From: Nannochloris sp. 'desiccata'
Lineage: Eukaryota > Chlorophyta > Trebouxiophyceae > Chlorellales > Chlorellaceae
Reading direction: 5' to 3'
NCBI GenBank assembly: GCA_019044685.2
Contig: JAGTXX020000006.1
Span: forward strand, 2,251,501-2,315,500
Length of the DNA stretch: 64,000 nucleotides
The number at the start of each line of letters is the position of its first letter. The stretch's first letter is position 1. Shown piece after piece: positions 34,499 to 44,310 of this stretch. The notes under the pieces are model-generated. The model saw only the letters and a list, made by a program, of their open reading frames with translations, made no database searches and was not told the origin of the DNA. Made by a program: the position numbers and the translations under genes.

Positions 34499-35024
34499 AG
34501 TAATAATTTATAAAAAAACTATTTTATTTTGGTTGGCAAGTTTGGGTCTATCTAAAATTCCTCCAGCGATTGGACAGAGTGAGAAGTGGTTGTAAAGTTT
34601 CAAGTAATTTATATATGCCTGCTACCACTGCGATGGCAGACTTTTAAAGAGGCCCTGCTGAAAGGCGCCAACACCGACCTCTTTGAGCTGCAGCCTTGTC
34701 CCACCAAATAAGCATAATTTACACTCATGAAGCAGCAATACACGTACTATTTAAACCATAAACAACAGATTCTGCGAGATCATTCGCTTTAAAATATATT
34801 AGATATTGTATTTGAGCTTCACTTGCTTCCCACGCCGCGTCGTAGGCGGCCTCCTTCCCTTGAGAGGCTCCTTAGTTAAACCCATTGATATAATGAGTAG
34901 ACATATAAAGTTAGCCTTATTGTTTTGTTAAAGAGTTATAAACAGTCTCAAAAGAATACCACATGCAGCAGCTGCATCCTTCACAGTATTGTGGGTGTTT
35001 GCAAGCTGCTTAAGCTTTCTAGTG
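34499..35024. other. Intergenic with a possible short coding remnant
   Basis: Around 34614-34710 an ATG frame (PATTAMADF) stops at once, but the +1 frame continues KEALLKGANTDLFELQPCPTK then TAA, with codon choice like a gene. See findings. Otherwise nothing is seen here. Confidence 0.35.
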
Positions 35025-35309
35025 TCAATTCTTGTTGCCTGGACCACGCATGCCTCCATAGTCGCCTGGCACCGCCACCAGCTCGTCGAGGCCGTCATCG
35101 CATTTAAAAGGGCCCACAATAGAAGGCATTCCAGCCTTGATAACTTCACCAGCCTGTAGAACCTTGCGCACAAAGATACCGTATCCTACAGGCACTTCAA
35201 GAACATACATGTCGCCTGAATGGAACCTTTCTAATTTCTCCATCTTCACGACGTTTTTGTCCGTTGGGTTTTCAGGTTGCGTCACCCGTAGGACAGATGT
35301 ATGTGACAT
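35025..35309 (-). CDS. Small hypothetical protein, 94 residues
   Basis: ATG at 35309, TGA at 35025. The product is hydrophilic and compositionally normal (MSHTSVLRVTQPENPTDKNV ... YVLEVPVGYGIFVRKVLQ ... CDDGLDELVAVPGDYGGMRG), with no signal peptide or membrane helix. I recognise no family. Codon use and balanced composition favour a real gene over noise. It could be one exon of a longer gene. It marks the boundary between the housekeeping block and the glycan block. Confidence 0.45.
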   Translation of the reverse strand: MSHTSVLRVTQPENPTDKNVVKMEKLERFHSGDMYVLEVPVGYGIFVRKVLQAGEVIKAGMPSIVGPFKCDDGLDELVAVPGDYGGMRGPGNKN

Positions 35310-35858
35310 GAGGCAAGCCCTGAGATCAGCGTTTTTCTTTAAGAAAGGGAGGACGTTGCAGGGCGCTGCTTTGCGCCCAGGCTTAGCACACCATTTGACC
35401 CTTATTGACGTCCTATTTTTCTATATTCCAGTTTGCACACAGATTCTGACAATTTCCAATATTAAAATATTATAAATACAGTTCCTGTAATATCTTTTAC
35501 AACAAAATGCCTTCTAGTTAGCTTCCTTGAAGCTATTAATTAACAACGTCTACAACACCGGGGATGAGAAAAGGACAACTAGGGATGACAAAAGGATACG
35601 ATGGGGGTAGAAAAAGTCGAGAGGGGACAGCTTTAGGATAGATAATACAAGATCACCTTTTTATTGTACATTATGCAGTTCTAGGATTACCATCCATCAC
35701 ATTATCTTCATACATCTCCTCATGCTATCTTCCTTGGCTAGCCCCATGGGGTTCTACCAATACGGGTGCCAGTGGTGCTGCCGCAGACACCCTGGCTTCT
35801 TACAACAGCTCGTTGTGCAGCAGGGATATGGCCTTTGATAACTGGGTAAATTTGCAGG
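35310..35858. other. Intergenic, no gene supported
   Basis: Promoter of the small gene and 3' flank of the sulfotransferase-like pseudogene. Nothing recognised. Confidence 0.5.
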
Positions 35859-36900
35859 TCAACAATCATCATAACCTAAATGCCGGCAAAGATATCTTGC
35901 TCGAGTACATATATCAGTTGCTGTCGTTTGCACCTCCAATGTAGAATCTGGGTTATCCTCGTTTCCAATCTCCAATGATCGACAGATATCAGGCCAACTG
36001 AGGGGATTGTCATTTTCCCTATGCTTGTTATGACCCAGATTCTCCTCTATTGCACTTGCAAATAGGAAAGAATCACACAATGGGCAGCCAATTATTGTGC
36101 ATATTCGCAATGCCAACTGTGAATTCATGTTTTCAAGCTTCCACCACATGTTCGCTAATGGCAACGACCTGGTATTAGCTATTGTACAATACTCCAGCAT
36201 CTTAATTTCACCCGGTAGCTTGCTCCATACCTCCAACACACTGTCGGTGACAAAATTTGGTATGTGAATGTCGTTTTTTTTCGAAATTTACTGTTTCTTG
36301 AAGGCTGGGGTGCCCTGTAAGGTGGTTACGGTCAGAACAGTTGTATATAGAAGATATTCGAAAGTTCCAGTTGGTGCCTGTCCATGATTTCACGACACTC
36401 AAGGGATGTCGGACTTGGACAAAGACATGCGTGAAGAATACAGACTCGTCAATTGGCATGAAACTACGCCTCCAATCAGATACCCCAAACGAATCTAAGC
36501 ACTCATGCCCTATTGGGCAATTATTAGATGTAAAAATCTTGCTTAGAAAACCAGTTCCACTATAAGAAGCCCCTGATAGAAGTACTTTTCTACAGCTATT
36601 ATCCTCCAAAGAGCAATTCCTCCTATCCTAAGGCCTGTGGATGTATTGCTCCGCCTGATGGATTCCTTCCAGCATAGAGAATAAGGTATTCTTTCGTGAC
36701 ATTCTGAGGCTAGGGACGGTCGTCCAGTAAATGAAATACACCAAGGCTGCAAAAGCAAGAGTTGGTAAGAGAAAAGAGCCCTCTGTCTTCGAAAATTTCC
36801 AATTTACTTCAAGGCAGTTTCGAAGCTTCGAAAGCACAGAATAGATTCTGGCAAATGGTGATGGTGGTGGAAATTCTCGTGCCCTTGGTGTTGGAGCCAT
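35859..36900 (-). pseudogene. Broken Golgi-type sulfotransferase-like gene
   Basis: Three open segments belong to one gene. Segment 1 (36900-36628) starts with ATG and encodes a short cytosolic tail and a type II membrane anchor (GSFLLPTLAFAALVYFIYW). It is cut by an in-frame TAG at 36628-36630. The same frame resumes at once with CRKVLLSGASYSGTGFLSKI, a PAPS-binding 5'-phosphosulfate loop, and HVFVQVRHPLSVVKSW, the 3'-phosphate region. A run of eight A (minus strand, near 36275-36282) then shifts the frame by one base, after which LEVWSKLPGEIKMLEYCTIAN to HLGYDDC completes the protein. TAG ends other genes here, so it is unlikely to be recoded. No GT-AG intron in the right phase removes the stop. 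Either a recent pseudogene or two sequencing errors. Confidence 0.68.
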
Positions 36901-37691
36901 GTTGACTGTGAAATATACTGTAGCACATAACGAAGAAGATGGATAAGAACAGTAGTATATGAGGGTTGAGTCTGGTAGGTTTTTAAGTTAAACTTGACCT
37001 TACCACTGAATCTAGAGATAAGTATACGTATATCGCCGCAGCGTAAGCAATAGAATATATTATACGACGTAGGAAAATGTCAAGAACAGTATTATGTGTT
37101 ATATTTTTTCAATGGAAAACGCGCGACAGACTTAATGTATGCACACGAGGCCGTTGATGATGATCATAATCTTTTTTTTTTCATCATTTCCTGGAACAAA
37201 ACGATTATATATTTTGAAGCACGTGTAAATACATTCAGTCGTTTATTCAGCCAGCGTTATCAACGGAATAATACCGGTCTCAGTTCTAGACAAAAGAAAC
37301 CCCAACTCACCTGTGTGTTGAGGTTGTTTTATTGCTTAATACGGCGCCACACTTTCTTTTCTGGATCCCCTTTATTCATTCTTTACCCGCTCTGTTTTGT
37401 CCCTATTATTTCTATTTCTTTCTCTTCTTTTCGCTCGAAACAGTATTTGACTGTATATTCTGCTATAAGGATACGGAGCTCTTTTACAGCAACAGTCTAT
37501 GAGCCCATCACCTGCACTATCATTACCCCTATAGTGGCGGCGGAAAGTCGTAGTGGCGGCGCCACTGCCACCTCTGGTGGACCTCCACGTCTTATTTAAT
37601 TCTAGTTTTACAACCTACTCTACAAATTTTAACTTAATATCTAATCAGCAAGTCAAGTTCAAACTTACATGCTGTACAAAATTATATATCT
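36901..37691. other. Intergenic, no gene supported
   Basis: AT-rich with a T9 run near 37172. A plus-strand 167-codon frame at 37096-37599 is Phe/Ile/Tyr-rich with no motif and is judged chance. No TGCCTCGA element was seen here, unlike the promoters further right. Confidence 0.5.
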
Positions 37692-38699
37692 CTATGAAAC
37701 GTGGAATACATACCCGACGCAGATAAATGGCAGATAAATGACGTTGCATGCCATGGAAATAACTCTCGACCTTTTCTTTGAATAATTTAGGGAACTTGAG
37801 GTATTCTTCTCTCTATACTTGCCAATTAGCCCTCTTCGTTGCCTTGATTTTATTTGAGTGCCTAGTACAGAGTCTGCTATTGCTTCATTCAAATGGCCGA
37901 GTACATTAGCTGCCTTTAAATTGAGCAAACGTAGTTGGCACACATCGACGCTCGTTAATAATAACCAATAGTCTTTTTCCTTGTTGTAGGGTCTATTATT
38001 AAGGTCTCTAGAGACACCTTTTGCTGCTGCTAGCAATTTTGGTAACATCTCTCGTCCCTAATAGTACGCATGGTAACTGCAAGCGGTGATACTTGTTAAT
38101 GCTCTGCAACAAACACTCTTTGACAGCGGTAGCCTTGGCGGCAGTTGTATTTGATGATTTGTCCAACAACAAGTCCGATCCGAATGGTAGAAGGTCTGCT
38201 TTTTCAACAATGTAGATGTTGGGGCATTCCACCGCTTCATTCAAGCATAATTTACGTAGTATAGGTAGCGAGTCTTTGAATATTTTCATATTCCAGACCA
38301 CTGTGATCAAAATTTGTAGACAATGGCAGGAGTGCCGTTTGTGACCATAATCCTTTCGGGTGCCGGTAAAGCATTCCCTACTGAAGTTGTAGATGCACCT
38401 CCAGATGCAGATCCAAATGTCTCCAGCCTTTGTAGGCGTTTCTCACGCATCAGCGCAGTGGTACTCAACTGGGCAGCGGAACGCCTTGGAGACATTGGAT
38501 CAAAAAGTGAAGTGCACGTCGCGTGAAAACCTACACCAGCAAAGATGGCCACATAAGCTGGTTGGCACATGCGTAAGCAAACTTTAGGGGGTAAAATGCG
38601 ATTTAAAGCACTTTTCAAACGACAGCATTCACTTGGTGAAAATCTGCTCTTTCGGCCAGATTTACCCCTGTCAATTCCAAGCTTCTTCTTAAATCGCAA
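37692..38699 (-). pseudogene. Probable degraded gene, unrecognised
   Basis: Three successive open stretches in three frames (38699-38307, 38310-38008, 38048-37692) read as if once continuous: composition is protein-like in each and the junctions fall inside plausible text (for example TPAIVYKF to a shifted WNMKIFKDSLPILRKLC, then LPCVLLGTR to a shifted MLPKLLAAAKGVSRDLNNR). No GT-AG introns were found that join them convincingly. I cannot name the family. Reported as a decayed gene of unknown function inside the glycan block. Confidence 0.35.
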
Positions 38700-38745
38700 A
38701 TTTCATTCTGTAGACATTCCTGATTTTATCATTTCAAAGTAAAAT

Positions 38746-39930
38746 CTATTCGCAGTATCCTGTATTGGATTCTAAAGCTGTGCGGTTAAGATTTTCAGCA
38801 GGATAGTCTAACAAATATTGGATTTGCTCTGAGCTGGCCGTCCATTTCTCTAATTCCCACCGCCCGATGTATTCTCCAGCATTAGGAGCATAGCTGTAGA
38901 CTTTGTTAACATCGCACCAGAAAGCCCTCTCATCTAAAGCATGCACAATGTTATTAAACATGTACAGAGTCTCTAAATTAGGCGAGGCGAGGGCCAGAGC
39001 GTAGGCAAAGGTGCCCTGTGAGGCAACTAAATGCCGTGCGCCCAGCACCACCGCCACGTCCTCTTCCAAAGTTCCAGCTTGCAGGGTGATCGTACCTGGA
39101 GGGTACAATCTCAATAAAGCCTCGACTAATGGAGACATGTGATCTGTCTCCGTTACAATAACAATACTTGGACTACCACTGCTGCTGTGCCTGCTTCCGT
39201 GTTCAGCGATCACTTTTTGGTAATATGCTAGTGGTGGTGGGGAATATCTGTGCTCAGCTGGCCGACTCCTATCGAAGATATCCCCAGAACGGATATGCAT
39301 CACTAAAACATCAGGAGAATACTTTAAAGCGGCTGTATCTGAATAGAATTTCTCCAAAAGGGGAGTTAGGATGCGTTTTCTTGAGCAGCATGCAGCGGGG
39401 AAGGGTAGAATAAGTTCCAATCCTTCAAGTTCTTGAGGGTAATTGTAGATATTTATATAAAACGCTTCAGCAGGTGTGAGGATCTGCTTAATTGCAGTTT
39501 TTCTAGAGTTTTGCCTGCTGTAGTAGTCATAGGGCGCAAGGTTCAATATTGAGTGAGAACAATCTTTCAATAGAAAATCGAGACCTTTGATTTCGGCGTC
39601 CAGAGCAGCGTTTAAAATACTTAGTATATTATTCCCTAGCCTCCCATACCATCTTTGTTGGAAACTAGCGCCGCATTGAAGAACCACTGCCCCTCTTGGA
39701 GTAGAAGGAGAAGAGCTGGGGCCTGGTGCAGAGGTCACTGTCAGTGGCGCCTCTGACGCCTCACTATTTTTCTGGGTAACAGAAAAATGGCTTCTCTCTG
39801 TATGCATGGACCACGCATTGGAAATGCAAACCATTGATACCACTAGAGTTACGATTTTCAGAGCAAAGATTGATTTGAAAATATACTTCTGTTGTTTTGT
39901 AAGATTTATATATCGGGCGCCGGCCATCAT
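38746..39930 (-). CDS. Fucosyltransferase-like Golgi glycosyltransferase, paralogue A
   Basis: Single exon, 394 residues, ATG 39930 (a second ATG follows directly). Type II membrane topology: basic start, then anchor IFALKIVTLVVSMVCI, a Ser/Pro stem, and a catalytic domain. Motifs are WYGRLGNNILSILNA, LVMHIRSGDIFDR, IVIVTETDHMSPLVEALL and HLVASQGTFAYALALAS. R(L/I)GN near the start, HxRxGD, and SxGTFA/SxFA are typical of GT-B fucosyltransferases such as GT11; exact family and acceptor are uncertain. Paralogues lie at 45205 and 48069. The C-terminal ~100 bp core is almost identical in DNA to paralogue C although the N-terminal halves have diverged. Divergent from the GT49 gene across a TGCCTCGA-bearing promoter. 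Confidence 0.68.
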   Translation of the reverse strand: MMAGARYINLTKQQKYIFKSIFALKIVTLVVSMVCISNAWSMHTERSHFSVTQKNSEASEAPLTVTSAPGPSSSPSTPRGAVVLQCGASFQQRWYGRLGNNILSILNAALDAEIKGLDFLLKDCSHSILNLAPYDYYSRQNSRKTAIKQILTPAEAFYINIYNYPQELEGLELILPFPAACCSRKRILTPLLEKFYSDTAALKYSPDVLVMHIRSGDIFDRSRPAEHRYSPPPLAYYQKVIAEHGSRHSSSGSPSIVIVTETDHMSPLVEALLRLYPPGTITLQAGTLEEDVAVVLGARHLVASQGTFAYALALASPNLETLYMFNNIVHALDERAFWCDVNKVYSYAPNAGEYIGRWELEKWTASSEQIQYLLDYPAENLNRTALESNTGYCE

Positions 39931-40285
39931 GATAAATTATTTGTTGAAAATGCCAGGCTTAGTTAAAAGAGAATCGAGGGATACCCATTTTAACAGCACT
40001 GTAGCAATTCTTCCTAGAATTTAAAAATGCCTATTCTGCAGCTAAAGAACTTTATCAGAGCTCATCATCAGTTCAAGGTATCCATGCATTTTGCCTCGAA
40101 TTTAGAAAAAATTTGCCTCGAGAAAGGAAATGTTGATATGCATTGACTTCACACCTCCAAAGTGACAGGTTAGTTTGAAAAAGTTTGAATTTATCGGTCT
40201 TTGGCGTATGCCATACCTATGTCAACTGTTTGTTACATTCTTTAAACACTATCTTAATTGATATATTGAAGCAACCCGTTAACTC
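39931..40285. promoter_or_regulatory. Bidirectional promoter with two TGCCTCGA elements
   Basis: Between divergent paralogue A and GT49. TGCCTCGA occurs at 40092-40099 and 40114-40122 (the latter extended to CTCGAG). They lie about 162 bases from each start codon. Several TGCATT motifs flank them. Motif conservation across the glycan block suggests a shared activator; see findings. Confidence 0.55.
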
Positions 40286-42158
40286 ATGGTGGAGTCGGTG
40301 GCTCCGTCTGGAGCTGTGTCTCGAAGGCGAAAAATGGCACCTTCATTGCATTTAAAACCCTGGCAACTAAAGAGATTACAATTTATGCTAGTAATTTTGG
40401 TATGCACACTATGGGTAAGCTAAAATTCCTTGATTCCAAGAAACCAGTTTTTTGAATATTTCCCACCACCCAACTACCGCTGCGGCTCAAATTCATTCGC
40501 TGGAATACTTAATATACCTTTCTGTTCTTCAAAACTTCCAGATTCTGTATAAAAGCGAGGTTTTTGTGGCAACTGAATGCCTTATATATGGCTCCCCTAT
40601 CTATTCTGAGATTGGTGATAGTCTCTCTCCGCCGCTTGCTTCTTATTCTTTAAAAGGAGAAACCCTGCCTTGGCAACGCGTTCTCGAATCAAGGTTTAAA
40701 ATTACTAATTTTGGAGATTTGTGGCATACTATACCAGTCAATGGGGAGTATTGCAGCAGGTGTAATGCAATTCAAGAGGATACCAGAAAAGTCACATCGG
40801 CAATAGCTCCAGCACAACATTTGGAAGCCTTTCATGACCAGCAGGTTGAAGCTTATCTACAACAAAAACAACAAATACTGGATGTTGCTGTTGCAGATAA
40901 TTCTAATAAAAATTCAGATCCGTTAATTAATAAAAAATCCAGCAGCTGTAGAGCTCCAAAGAGCACGGAAACCGTGCCAGCTCTGAAACGAATCAAGTTG
41001 CTTCACAGCCGCAAACCTCGACTAGAGCACGCAGTGACCATTGTAACCCAGCTGTCTTTAGAAAGAATGCAGATGTTGGAGCATCAGTGCAGCCTCTGGC
41101 CTCACCCAATAGCAGCAGCGTTCTATATACCATTGGTGCAAGGTAAAGTTTTCTCGGCTGAAAGCTCAAAGTGGGAAGGAGCTGCGCTGGAAGAAGCTCT
41201 AGCTGCCCTTGCTGCTATGCATGCTGTGCTTGATGATATTAATGCAGATAAATCATGCATCTTAGACCTTGATGTTGTTGTTGAAGAGGTATGCACCCCT
41301 GAAAAAGCTCTAGACTACCCAGTGAATGCTTTGAGGAACCGAGCATTGATTCTAGCTCACACCGAGCTTGTTCTTCTACTAGACGTTGACTTTATCGTTG
41401 ACCAAGACCTCGCTCGTACAGTTGAAGATCCTAAGCTGTTTACTGAGCTCGTTGGAATGTTATCTCAAGGTGCTGCTATAGTGCTGCCTGCATTTGAGAC
41501 TGCTGATGAAGGAGATGCTGGAGTTGAATTAGCAGTACAGGCGGTGCAGCAAGGTAAATCGTACCTTGTACCTCACTTGAAAATTAACTATGCTTTCCCC
41601 TTCCATGGATGTTATTTCCCCGTAGGTCAAGGGGCAACTGAATCGCTACACTGGATTAAAAACTCTACTACGCAGCCTTATAGAATTTTTTACGAGGAAT
41701 ATTATGAGCCATATTTGTTAATGAAAAAAAGTTCTGTCCCGTTCTACGACGAGAGATTCACAGGAAGGCACCGCAATAAAATGCAGCATATTGCTCATGT
41801 TGCTGTTCAAAGCAAGTTGGCGTTAATTGTGCATCCTCGCCACTTTGTTATACATTTACCGCACAAGAGATCTTTTGCAGCGGAGCATGCACATCGTGGA
41901 GGGAAGCTTGGTGGAGTGGACCACAAACATAAAATGGAAGGATACTATCAAGAAGCCGTAGTTGAAATGGAAGCAACTCAGTTTGCACCTGTCACGACCT
42001 TTTCTCACCTGTGTTTGCCTGATGCTAATAAGCCTCGGCCAGCAGAGACGGGGGTCGGGGTATTGGGTGGGGAAATGGATAATCCTTCTTTTAAGTTGCC
42101 AGAGTTTGTAGATTACTTTGAAGAAGGCGTTGGTGAATATTGGGATTGCAATAGTTGA
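40286..42158 (+). CDS. GT49 glycosyltransferase, LARGE C-domain/B4GAT1-like
   Basis: Two exons, 40286-40414 and 40542-42158 (intron GTAAGC...TTCCAG, phase 0), 581 residues. Exon 1 gives a basic tail and a membrane anchor (LQFMLVILVCTLW); without the splice the long frame has no ATG start. The GT-A fold catalytic part is at residues ~220-530: HAVTIVTQLSLERMQMLEHQC, ALRNRALILAHTELVLLLDVDFIVDQDL (DxD), IVLPAFETADEG, EEYYEPYLLMKKSSVPFYDERFTGRHRNKMQH and HPRHFVIHLPHKRS. These are GT49 signatures, the family of beta-1,4-glucuronyltransferase 1 and the second domain of LARGE, which transfer glucuronic acid or GlcNAc. Donor here is unproven. Confidence 0.85.
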
Positions 42159-42266
42159 TAGTTCTCGTGAATTTTAAATTGTAAGCAACATCGCAATGAA
42201 ATTAATATATCCCCCAAAAGGAAAAAATGAGAAACGCGGTTGACAAAGAACCTTCACAAAAATATA

Positions 42267-43325
42267 TTAATTTTTATTTTCAACAATATCGAGGCCCTGA
42301 TCTGTATGCATTGGACTGTTTCTAGCATATACAGCTTTCAAATAGGACTTTGTATTCTCTAATGGCATATATCCGTACAATTCTGCAAATTTATTCAAAC
42401 AAGCGTCTCTCAAGTTGTAATGATCAGCTCCATCAGAGATGCCAGGCACCCTCACGACATTCACTTTTCCACCAACGAAAATAGAAGGGCGCTGTGTAGT
42501 ATGGGCAACTAGAAAATTCATAGCAATATCTTCACAATTTTGATGCTCTTTAACGAATTCTAAAACGCCGGGTGGCATAATTTCCGGGTTGAAGAAGTTT
42601 TCCAGCCAACGACGATGGAGGAAAGCTGCCCCGGTCAGAATGAGACTGTAGCCATCAAGCTTAGATGTATACCTCCACGTGTTACTTTCTGCGTCTAAAT
42701 AATGCCCACGAGCAACAAACCCAGCTATCTGTTTTGGAAACTGCTTGAAAACTTTAAAACCAAACTCCAAGTCTTCACAGGAAAGGCGCAAATCATCATC
42801 CAGCTGAAACACAGCTTCTGTATCCAAATCTTCTGGGAGAATATATCTTTGTTCAAGGCTAAAGATACGGGGCAAGGTGATCTTCACAGGGTAGCGACTG
42901 AAGCGACCATCGACTAGAAAATTTGGAATCGCTGCTGAGGTATTTGACCAGTTTACATAGATATTTTTCAACGATGGACAGCTGCTTTTATTAAAATGGG
43001 TTAACAAACCTTCAAGAATATCTGTGCGATTGTATGATGGAATGATAATCGAGTAATTATTGCCAGTTGGCCAGGACTCTGGAGATATTGCTGCTGCTGC
43101 TACCGCCATTGCTGGTGCTTCTGCTGAACCATCTTCTGGGCTGCTGGCAAGGCCATAGACGAGCGCTGGTGGTCCCATTCTGCCGATTTGAATTGATTTA
43201 CACCAATCATTGTCTATTAAAATTATCAGGAGAAACCCAAACAATAATGCAAGACACCACGTGAGTCTGCGTCTAAATTGTTTTAGGCCAACCAAAGCTT
43301 TATCGCTGGACACGCTGCTGACCAT
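42267..43325 (-). CDS. GT64 exostosin-like glycosyltransferase
   Basis: Single exon, 352 residues, ATG 43325. Type II anchor LALLFGFLLIILI, then a GT64 catalytic domain: YSIIIPSYNRTDILEGLLTH, NIYVNWSNTS, EAVFQLDDDLRLSCEDLEFGF (DDD metal site), GYSLILTGAAFLHRRWLENFF, HQNCEDIAMNFLVAH (catalytic Glu-Asp). GT64 enzymes (EXTL2/EXTL3, C-terminal half of EXT1/2, plant GINT1/EPC1-type) transfer GlcNAc, GalNAc or related sugars. All key motifs are intact. A hAT transposon begins 46 bases upstream of its ATG. Converges on GT49 with ~108 bases between stops. Confidence 0.87.
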   Translation of the reverse strand: MVSSVSSDKALVGLKQFRRRLTWCLALLFGFLLIILIDNDWCKSIQIGRMGPPALVYGLASSPEDGSAEAPAMAVAAAAISPESWPTGNNYSIIIPSYNRTDILEGLLTHFNKSSCPSLKNIYVNWSNTSAAIPNFLVDGRFSRYPVKITLPRIFSLEQRYILPEDLDTEAVFQLDDDLRLSCEDLEFGFKVFKQFPKQIAGFVARGHYLDAESNTWRYTSKLDGYSLILTGAAFLHRRWLENFFNPEIMPPGVLEFVKEHQNCEDIAMNFLVAHTTQRPSIFVGGKVNVVRVPGISDGADHYNLRDACLNKFAELYGYMPLENTKSYLKAVYARNSPMHTDQGLDIVENKN

Positions 43326-43370
43326 GATATGTCAAACATATAATTCTATTTTGCAATTCTGTGATTCTTG

Positions 43371-44131
43371 CAGTGCTTCGTTTAAGGATTTTGGCCTGGC
43401 ATTTTTTCCCGGCATTTTTTCGTCCCTGGCCTGTTTTTCGGCATTCTGCCCCGGCATTTTTTCCATATTTGGATTCTGCCCCGGCATTTTTTCCATTTTT
43501 TTTCTTGACAGCATCAGGCACTATTTCTGAGCAGCGCAGATGCGCCTTATTGAAACATGGCTGGAATTTCTTTAGATTACATCTTTAAAAAAGCAAAACA
43601 AGGAACTACAAATGCGCTCCACGACGCTTTTTCTTCGCCTTCCATACCTTTTTTCCTCTTCTGCAACAAGGAAGAAAATTCAGATTTGAATTTGGGTGGC
43701 TTATTTTAAGAAATTAAGCATACAGATGACATCACATACCTTCAAAGCAGGTTCTTTGAACGGAGAAGAAGTCAAATCAATGGGTTGTTGCAAGTGCTGG
43801 ACAGCCATGACTCGATCAAAGATCTGGGCAACCAAAGTTCGGACTAAGTCCTGATCATTGGTCTGCCGAGTGGTATCCATAGTGATAATGAGAGAATAAC
43901 CTCTTACAAATGAACTTTTGTTAATTTAGTACTCTAAAACTGGCCTAAATCTCCGGCATTTTTTCAAAATTTTCGAAAAAAAACGGCATTTTCCCCCGGC
44001 ATTTCTGGCCCGCCGGAGCTCCGCTCCGGCACTTTTTGCACGGCATTTTTTCCTGTTCCTGCGCCTGAAAATGCCGGAAAATTGGCATTTTCCGGCATTT
44101 TCGGCATATATGCCGGCTAAACGAAGCACTG
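43371..44131 (-). mobile_element. Non-autonomous hAT-type DNA transposon, copy 1
   Basis: 761 bases bounded by 14-base terminal inverted repeats CAGTGCTTCGTTTA / TAAACGAAGCACTG. It is flanked by a perfect 8-base target duplication gattcttg at 43363-43370 and 44132-44139, the size made by hAT transposases. Subterminal DNA is packed with AATGCCG / CGGCATT repeats, as expected of transposase binding arrays. It carries a small spliced reading frame (43577-43880) but no transposase catalytic motifs. Nearly identical to copy 2 in opposite orientation; one extra subterminal repeat and a small indel in the frame distinguish them. Inserted in the 5' leader/promoter of the GT64 gene. Confidence 0.9.
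43577..43880 (-). CDS. Small spliced frame inside hAT copy 1
   Basis: Mirror of the frame in copy 2: exon 43740-43880 (MDTTRQTNDQDLVRTLVAQI..., 47 codons), intron GTATGT...TTGCAG, exon 43577-43660. A missing T relative to copy 2 changes the last residues (PCFAFLKM). Could be the start of an ancestral transposase or a captured host fragment; the KRKKG stretch looks like a nuclear signal. Expression unproven. Confidence 0.35.
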
Positions 44132-44201
44132 GATTCTTGATTAAACTTTAACTTTGCCCACTAGCAGGCTCGTATCGCTGTGCATTGTATTATTGCATGC
44201 A

Positions 44202-44271
44202 TGCCTCGAGCAAGTTCTCCAACTTTGCCTCGAAATGAGGTGCATTAAATCTTGATTAAAGACTCGAGGCA
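44202..44271. promoter_or_regulatory. Promoter remnant with three TGCCTCGA elements, framed by transposons
   Basis: TGCCTCGAG at 44202-44210, TGCCTCGA at 44226-44233 and the reverse CTCGAGGCA at 44263-44271. The 170-base island between the two hAT copies matches the promoter at 47853-47912 (shared ATTAAATCTTGATTAAAGAC and GTGCATTTGAAA). With the transposons and duplications subtracted, the island lies about 108 bases from the GT64 start and about 170 from paralogue B. Confidence 0.6.
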
Positions 44272-44310
44272 ACGGCAGAAGTGCATTTGAAACCGAATCA
44301 TCTCTAAGAC

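Noticed and set aside
36628..36630. TAG read as an amino acid (altered genetic code)
   Set aside because: TAG is the stop codon of intact genes here, including the TauE/SafE protein, NMT and MKK3.
36628..36720. Intron removing the TAG in the sulfotransferase-like gene
   Set aside because: The only upstream GT that could serve (AATGTCACG) gives the wrong phase with the available AG sites.
37096..37599. 167-codon plus-strand frame
   Set aside because: AT-rich composition, Phe/Ile/Tyr excess, no motif, and no sensible neighbour or splice context.
40431..40541. GT49 protein starting upstream in the long frame at 40452
   Set aside because: That frame begins with TTG inside what is better explained as an intron (40415-40541); splicing from ATG 40286 gives a membrane anchor and joins in phase.
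43300..43588. Repetitive Met/Pro/Gly/Lys or Phe/Pro-rich frames as genes
   Set aside because: They are translations of the AATGCCG/CGGCATT subterminal repeats of the transposon and its flank in several frames.
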